From Owenia fusiformis (taxonomy: Eukaryota > Annelida > Polychaeta > Sabellida > Oweniidae), in the NCBI GenBank assembly GCA_903813345.2, contig CAIIXF020000568.1:1-62000 (forward strand): a stretch of 62,000 nucleotides of DNA. Direction: 5' to 3'. Below are positions 59,901 through 62,000 of the stretch, piece by piece (within the stretch, counting starts at the first letter, position 1; each line of letters begins with the position of its first letter). The notes under the pieces were generated by a model that searched no databases, was not told the origin of the DNA, and saw only the letters and a program-made list of their open reading frames with translations. A program made the position numbers and the translations under genes.

Positions 59901-61339
59901 GAGACGCAGTTGTTGAAAGTTGCGCTTTTTCAGAAGTTATTGTCGATGTTAAAGATGGTTGTGTCGTGGCGGTTGTTGAAGGTGGTTTTACTGTCTTGGA
60001 TGTCGAGGTTGGATGTGTCGCGACGGTTGTTGAAGGTGGTTGTGTCGCGACGGTTGTTGAAGGTGGTTGTGTCGTGATGGTTGTTGGTGGTTTTACTGTC
60101 TTGGATGTCGAGGGTGGATGTGTCGCGACGGTTGTTGAAGGTGGTTGTGTCGCGACGGTTGTTGAAGGTGGTTGTGTCGTGATGGTTGTTGAAGGTGGTT
60201 GTGTCGTGGCGGTTGTTGAAGGTGGTTTTACTGTCTTGGATGTCGAAGGTGGTTGTGTCACGACGGTTGTTGAAGGTGGTTGTGTCGTGATAGTTGTCGA
60301 CGGTGGTTGTACTGTGTCAGTTGTTGAAGGTGATTGTGTTGTGACGGTTGCTGAAGGTCGTGTTGTTGAAGGTTGTTGTACTGCCTTGGATGTTGAAGGT
60401 GGTTGTGGTTTGGTTGTTGAACGCGGTTGCACTGTTGCAGTTGTTGTTTTAGAGCTACTGGATTGAGTTGTTGATATAGAATCAGACCTACTGGGAACTG
60501 ATGTCGATGATTGCACTCCAGCCCCCGGAGCTTGTGTGATTTTTGTAGGTCTCATTGAATAAGAGGTTGTTTTCTGTTGGTTGGGCTTCCGAGTCGTTGA
60601 GTACGATGTTGATACGTGGTGTTGATCTGTGTCACCGTTATCTGCAATGTCAAAACTTCGATTGAAAAAGAATCAAAATAAAAAGAGGCTTCCCCGTGCA
60701 CAACTATAGTAGTTCACTCTTGTATCATATAAAGTGTTTCGATCTGAGAAATGATTTGGATGCAGAGCTGGTATTTTAAACAATCTGCATCAATTTCTAC
60801 TTAGTTTTGAAATTGTCTTCTGTAGAAGTTTCGTCACTTTTTTTCAGGACAAGGGGCTGCTAGTGCTGGTACACCAATAGGCTACTGAATGACGTTATCA
60901 TGGCGCTTACAAAACGATTGCAATTTTAAGATATCTTCTTTTAGAAAGATCATCCCAGTTTAAATATTTAAAAAACCATAAAATGAAGTACGTACGTACC
61001 GTTTAATATACCTTTTCCAATTAGCACAAACAATACAGTGGCAGTGATTACAATTACAACTGCAACACCAATGGCGATTAGAATTCTTGTTTTCTTGATT
61101 TTGTATCGACTCTTCGTAGGATGGGAAGGTGGTGCATCTCCGTATGGCGGAATATTAGCTAAACTCGGCTGCACGAATGGATGATTGTAGTCTGGTGGAG
61201 GGTCTGTATTTGGACGGCCTTGGAGAGTTTCGTAATGGTGTTCATTTGATTTTGTGTTGTAATCAGGTTTGACGTAAACGTCGTCGCCATCAAAGCCTGG
61301 ATTTGCGTATTCCGCACATTTCTTGTCTGATATTGACAT
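54739..61339 (-). CDS. CILP-like membrane-anchored mucin/TSP1/Ig protein, whole gene (8 coding exons)
   Basis: Predicted splicing joins 61339-61000, 60641-59850, 59628-59455, 59145-58861, 58567-58459, 58151-57994, 57577-57482 and 56969-54739, all with GT..AG and matching phases. They total 4185 nt, or 1394 residues. Order: cytoplasmic tail 1-80, membrane helix about 86-108, Thr/Ser/Pro mucin stalk about 115-375, TSP1 about 383-435, CILP beta-sandwich about 436-530, Ig about 531-620, Cys-rich link, then the CILP C-terminal region about 650-1394. CILP proteins are secreted, furin-cleaved extracellular-matrix proteins with TSP1 and Ig domains. This one lacks a signal peptide and appears to be type II membrane-anchored. 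Exon 4 contains a frame disturbance, so the gene is either damaged or mis-sequenced there. A 5' UTR exon must lie above 61352, because an acceptor (TTATTCAG) precedes the first coding exon. Confidence 0.88.
57482..57577 (-). CDS. CILP-like exon 7: Cys linker after the Ig domain
   Basis: Acceptor GATGAATTTACAG, donor GTCG/GTGAGTG, 96 nt, phase 1-1. It reads ENLGDFCDSSPAEELKELPK, DCPQNGNVMFPV. The DCxQN...VG pattern, continued by GKC in the next exon, corresponds to the region between the Ig domain and the C-terminal part of CILP. Confidence 0.82.
57994..58151 (-). CDS. CILP-like exon 6: second half of Ig domain
   Basis: Acceptor GTTTTCTTTAG, donor AAAG/GTGAGAT, 158 nt, phase 2 to 1. It reads FKNGNLLDED, SNILLIESVKLDDNGMYKCR and SAQLIVK. 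The DxGxYxC motif closes the Ig fold (C2/I-set type). Confidence 0.92.
58459..58567 (-). CDS. CILP-like exon 5: first half of Ig domain
   Basis: Acceptor TTATATTACAG, donor GAATG/GTGAGA, 109 nt, phase 1 to 2. It reads EQIEIYKQPFDQVALVG, STINFTCEATGKPFPEYYEW, with the first Ig cysteine (FTCEA) and the core Trp (YEW). Confidence 0.9.
58861..59145 (-). CDS. CILP-like exon 4: beta-sandwich with a -1/+1 frame disturbance
   Basis: Acceptor CTACTTTACAG, donor CATTAG/GTGAGTT, 285 nt, phase 1-1. The start reads DCNFACVDGILNGDC, TACECTTSQITVGVYSS and the end EGLCNSDTIVVKKTGYV, KASNASVVILAAL, both in the gene frame. Between them the gene frame runs into TAA at 58988-58990. The expected family-like text PNGPIAATVARAETAYSVM and AITGDDG lies in the neighbouring frame. 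One shift is at about 59045-59056, the other at about 58965-58980; they cancel. This could be a true lesion, an allele, or two base errors in the assembly. Confidence 0.8.
59455..59628 (-). CDS. CILP-like exon 3: thrombospondin type 1 repeat
   Basis: Acceptor TTTGGATTTCAG, donor CCAG/GTAGGA, 174 nt, phase 1-1, the classic symmetric TSP1 exon. TWSSWGTWNDCSVTCGEGIR shows the layered Trp motif and CSVTCG; RTRQRVC and the later Cys residues (INCDG, RECAPGKC) give six cysteines. The position before the CILP sandwich and Ig domains is the same as in vertebrate CILP. Confidence 0.92.
59850..60641 (-). CDS. CILP-like exon 2: Thr/Pro-rich mucin stalk
   Basis: Acceptor GACATTGCAG, donor GCTG/GTATGAA, 792 nt, phase 1-1. 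It begins DNGDTDQHHVSTSYST and turns into imperfect repeats of about 9 residues such as QPPSTTVAT, PPSTTITT and PPSTSKTVK, ending in TASQGNDVTSSLQTTTLG. A Thr/Ser/Pro repeat beside a membrane anchor is the hallmark of a heavily O-glycosylated stalk. The 27-nt DNA repeats also open long frames on the plus strand (59966-60466), which are shadows. Length is probably polymorphic. Confidence 0.85.
61000..61339 (-). CDS. CILP-like exon 1: cytoplasmic tail and membrane helix
   Basis: The chosen start is MSISDKKCAEYANPGF, 10 nt after the acceptor TTTATTCAG, so the exon proper begins at 61349. A longer in-frame ATG at 61528 lies upstream of this acceptor and is probably intronic. The tail has NPGF, YETL and PPPDY (a PPxY WW-binding motif), then a basic stretch KSRYKIKKTR directly before the hydrophobic helix ILIAIGVAVVIVITATVLFV. 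Basic residues on the N-terminal side predict N-in, type II topology. Donor AAACG/GTACGTACG leaves phase 1. Signalling or endocytic roles of the tail motifs are inference. Confidence 0.82.
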
Positions 61340-61349
61340 ATTGAAAATC

Positions 61350-62000
61350 CTGAATAAATAAGGAGTGGGCATCAATAAAGATACATTTGCAAATAGGCTT
61401 TGCCATCCCCCGAACGCAGGGCTCCAGACATCACCCACTGTGTTCCTTCCCTCTTCGGAGAGGAAGGTACATGTACGAGTTGTGGAGACCTGTGTTCGGA
61501 GAATGGGCTTCGGGTGAAAATATGTCATAAAAAGATGGCGTCTGAGTGTAGTTCATCTCCTTAACAAAATATGAACGACATGATCATACAAGTCAACTTC
61601 CCGGTGACAGTTCGATTTTCGATTTTTAAGATCAAGTCCATGGTGAAAGGACCACGTGTAGTGTGGCAAGTGATTTTAGACGGTCATATCTTTCACCATG
61701 AGTACTTTCTGGGCATAAATACAGTGGTTTTTATTAAAACAATATAAATCAAATAATTCGAAAAATTATGAATAGGGACCCCATGTCAACACTTTTTCAA
61801 AATATTTAACCTATTTACTCAGAAGAGGATCTTCTTTTCCTGATTTTTATTGCATGAAAACATTATTCAACAAGGGGTCTAAGACATGTTCAAAAATAGA
61901 ATGGTATTGAAAGTCTAGTTTTGAAGATATCAATTTTCGATGACCAAAATTATGCCGAAAACAATGGATAGCACGAGTTTTCCCTATGGGAAAATAACAT
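61350..62000. other. Upstream region of the CILP-like gene
   Basis: Directly above exon 1 is an intron-type acceptor (CACTCCTTATTTATTCAG), so the promoter and a 5' UTR exon should lie further up, perhaps outside the window. I could not identify a TATA box or a first exon with confidence. Confidence 0.4.

Noticed and set aside
59966-60466. Long plus-strand open frame rich in Val/Gly (VVEGGCV repeats)
   Set aside because: It is the antisense of the mucin repeat of the CILP-like gene; the openness follows from the 27-nt repeat.
61340-61528. Upstream ATG extending the CILP-like N-terminus
   Set aside because: A strong splice acceptor lies between it and MSISDKK; the extension has no family-like sequence.

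Overview
This window looks like intergenic and accessory DNA from an invertebrate metazoan nuclear genome. It is AT-rich, has introns with consensus GT..AG boundaries, and is dense in satellites, minisatellites and short inverted-repeat (MITE-like) elements. The only well-supported gene encodes a cartilage intermediate layer protein (CILP)-type product. That family, in an architecture with a transmembrane segment and a mucin stretch, suggests a marine invertebrate deuterostome (hemichordate, echinoderm or amphioxus). This taxonomic guess is inference. There are no prokaryotic features.

Layout: 1-780 featureless; 780-11494 a satellite array whose 186-bp monomers form a 558-bp three-monomer higher-order repeat, interrupted by a 948-bp terminal-inverted-repeat (TIR) element with a 9-bp target duplication and by a 274-bp retroelement-like insert; 13021-13960 a TA-flanked MITE, with a sister copy at 46222-47185; 16195-16432 a LINE reverse-transcriptase fragment; 16434-17864 and 18919-20348 a ~99% identical 1.43-kb direct repeat carrying a nested MITE, with an older relative at 40.3-40.7 kb; 20.6-39.9 kb a region of old segmental duplications, with minisatellites of 157, 29 and 39 bp and exon-like modules on the minus strand at 20.7, 24.8, 33.6 and 39.8 kb; 42405-43465 a fold-back element with a MITE nested in one arm only; 43.6-45.0 kb two candidate coding exons (minus); 45505-45672 a small MITE; 47410-48313 a decayed mariner/IS630-type transposase gene that ends at a ~1-kb near-perfect palindrome (48314-49322); 51941-53946 a TIR-bounded element filled with a TACCGYAAAA minisatellite and an ACGT-rich core.

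54739-61339 (minus) is the CILP-like gene. I reconstruct eight coding exons; exons 2 to 8 all have acceptor and donor sites in agreeing phase. They total 4185 nt (1394 aa if one disturbance is ignored). The predicted product is a type II membrane protein: a short cytoplasmic tail with Tyr and PPxY motifs, one membrane helix, a Thr/Pro-rich mucin stalk, a TSP1 repeat, a CILP beta-sandwich, an Ig domain, and the large CILP C-terminal region with an RRKR furin-type site. Exon 4 as sequenced carries a compensating -1/+1 pair of frame changes with an in-frame stop between them.

The most notable points are the membrane-anchored mucin-CILP gene and its frame disturbance, the trimeric satellite with an out-of-register hybrid unit, and the repeated exon-like module with conserved splice sites next to minisatellites.
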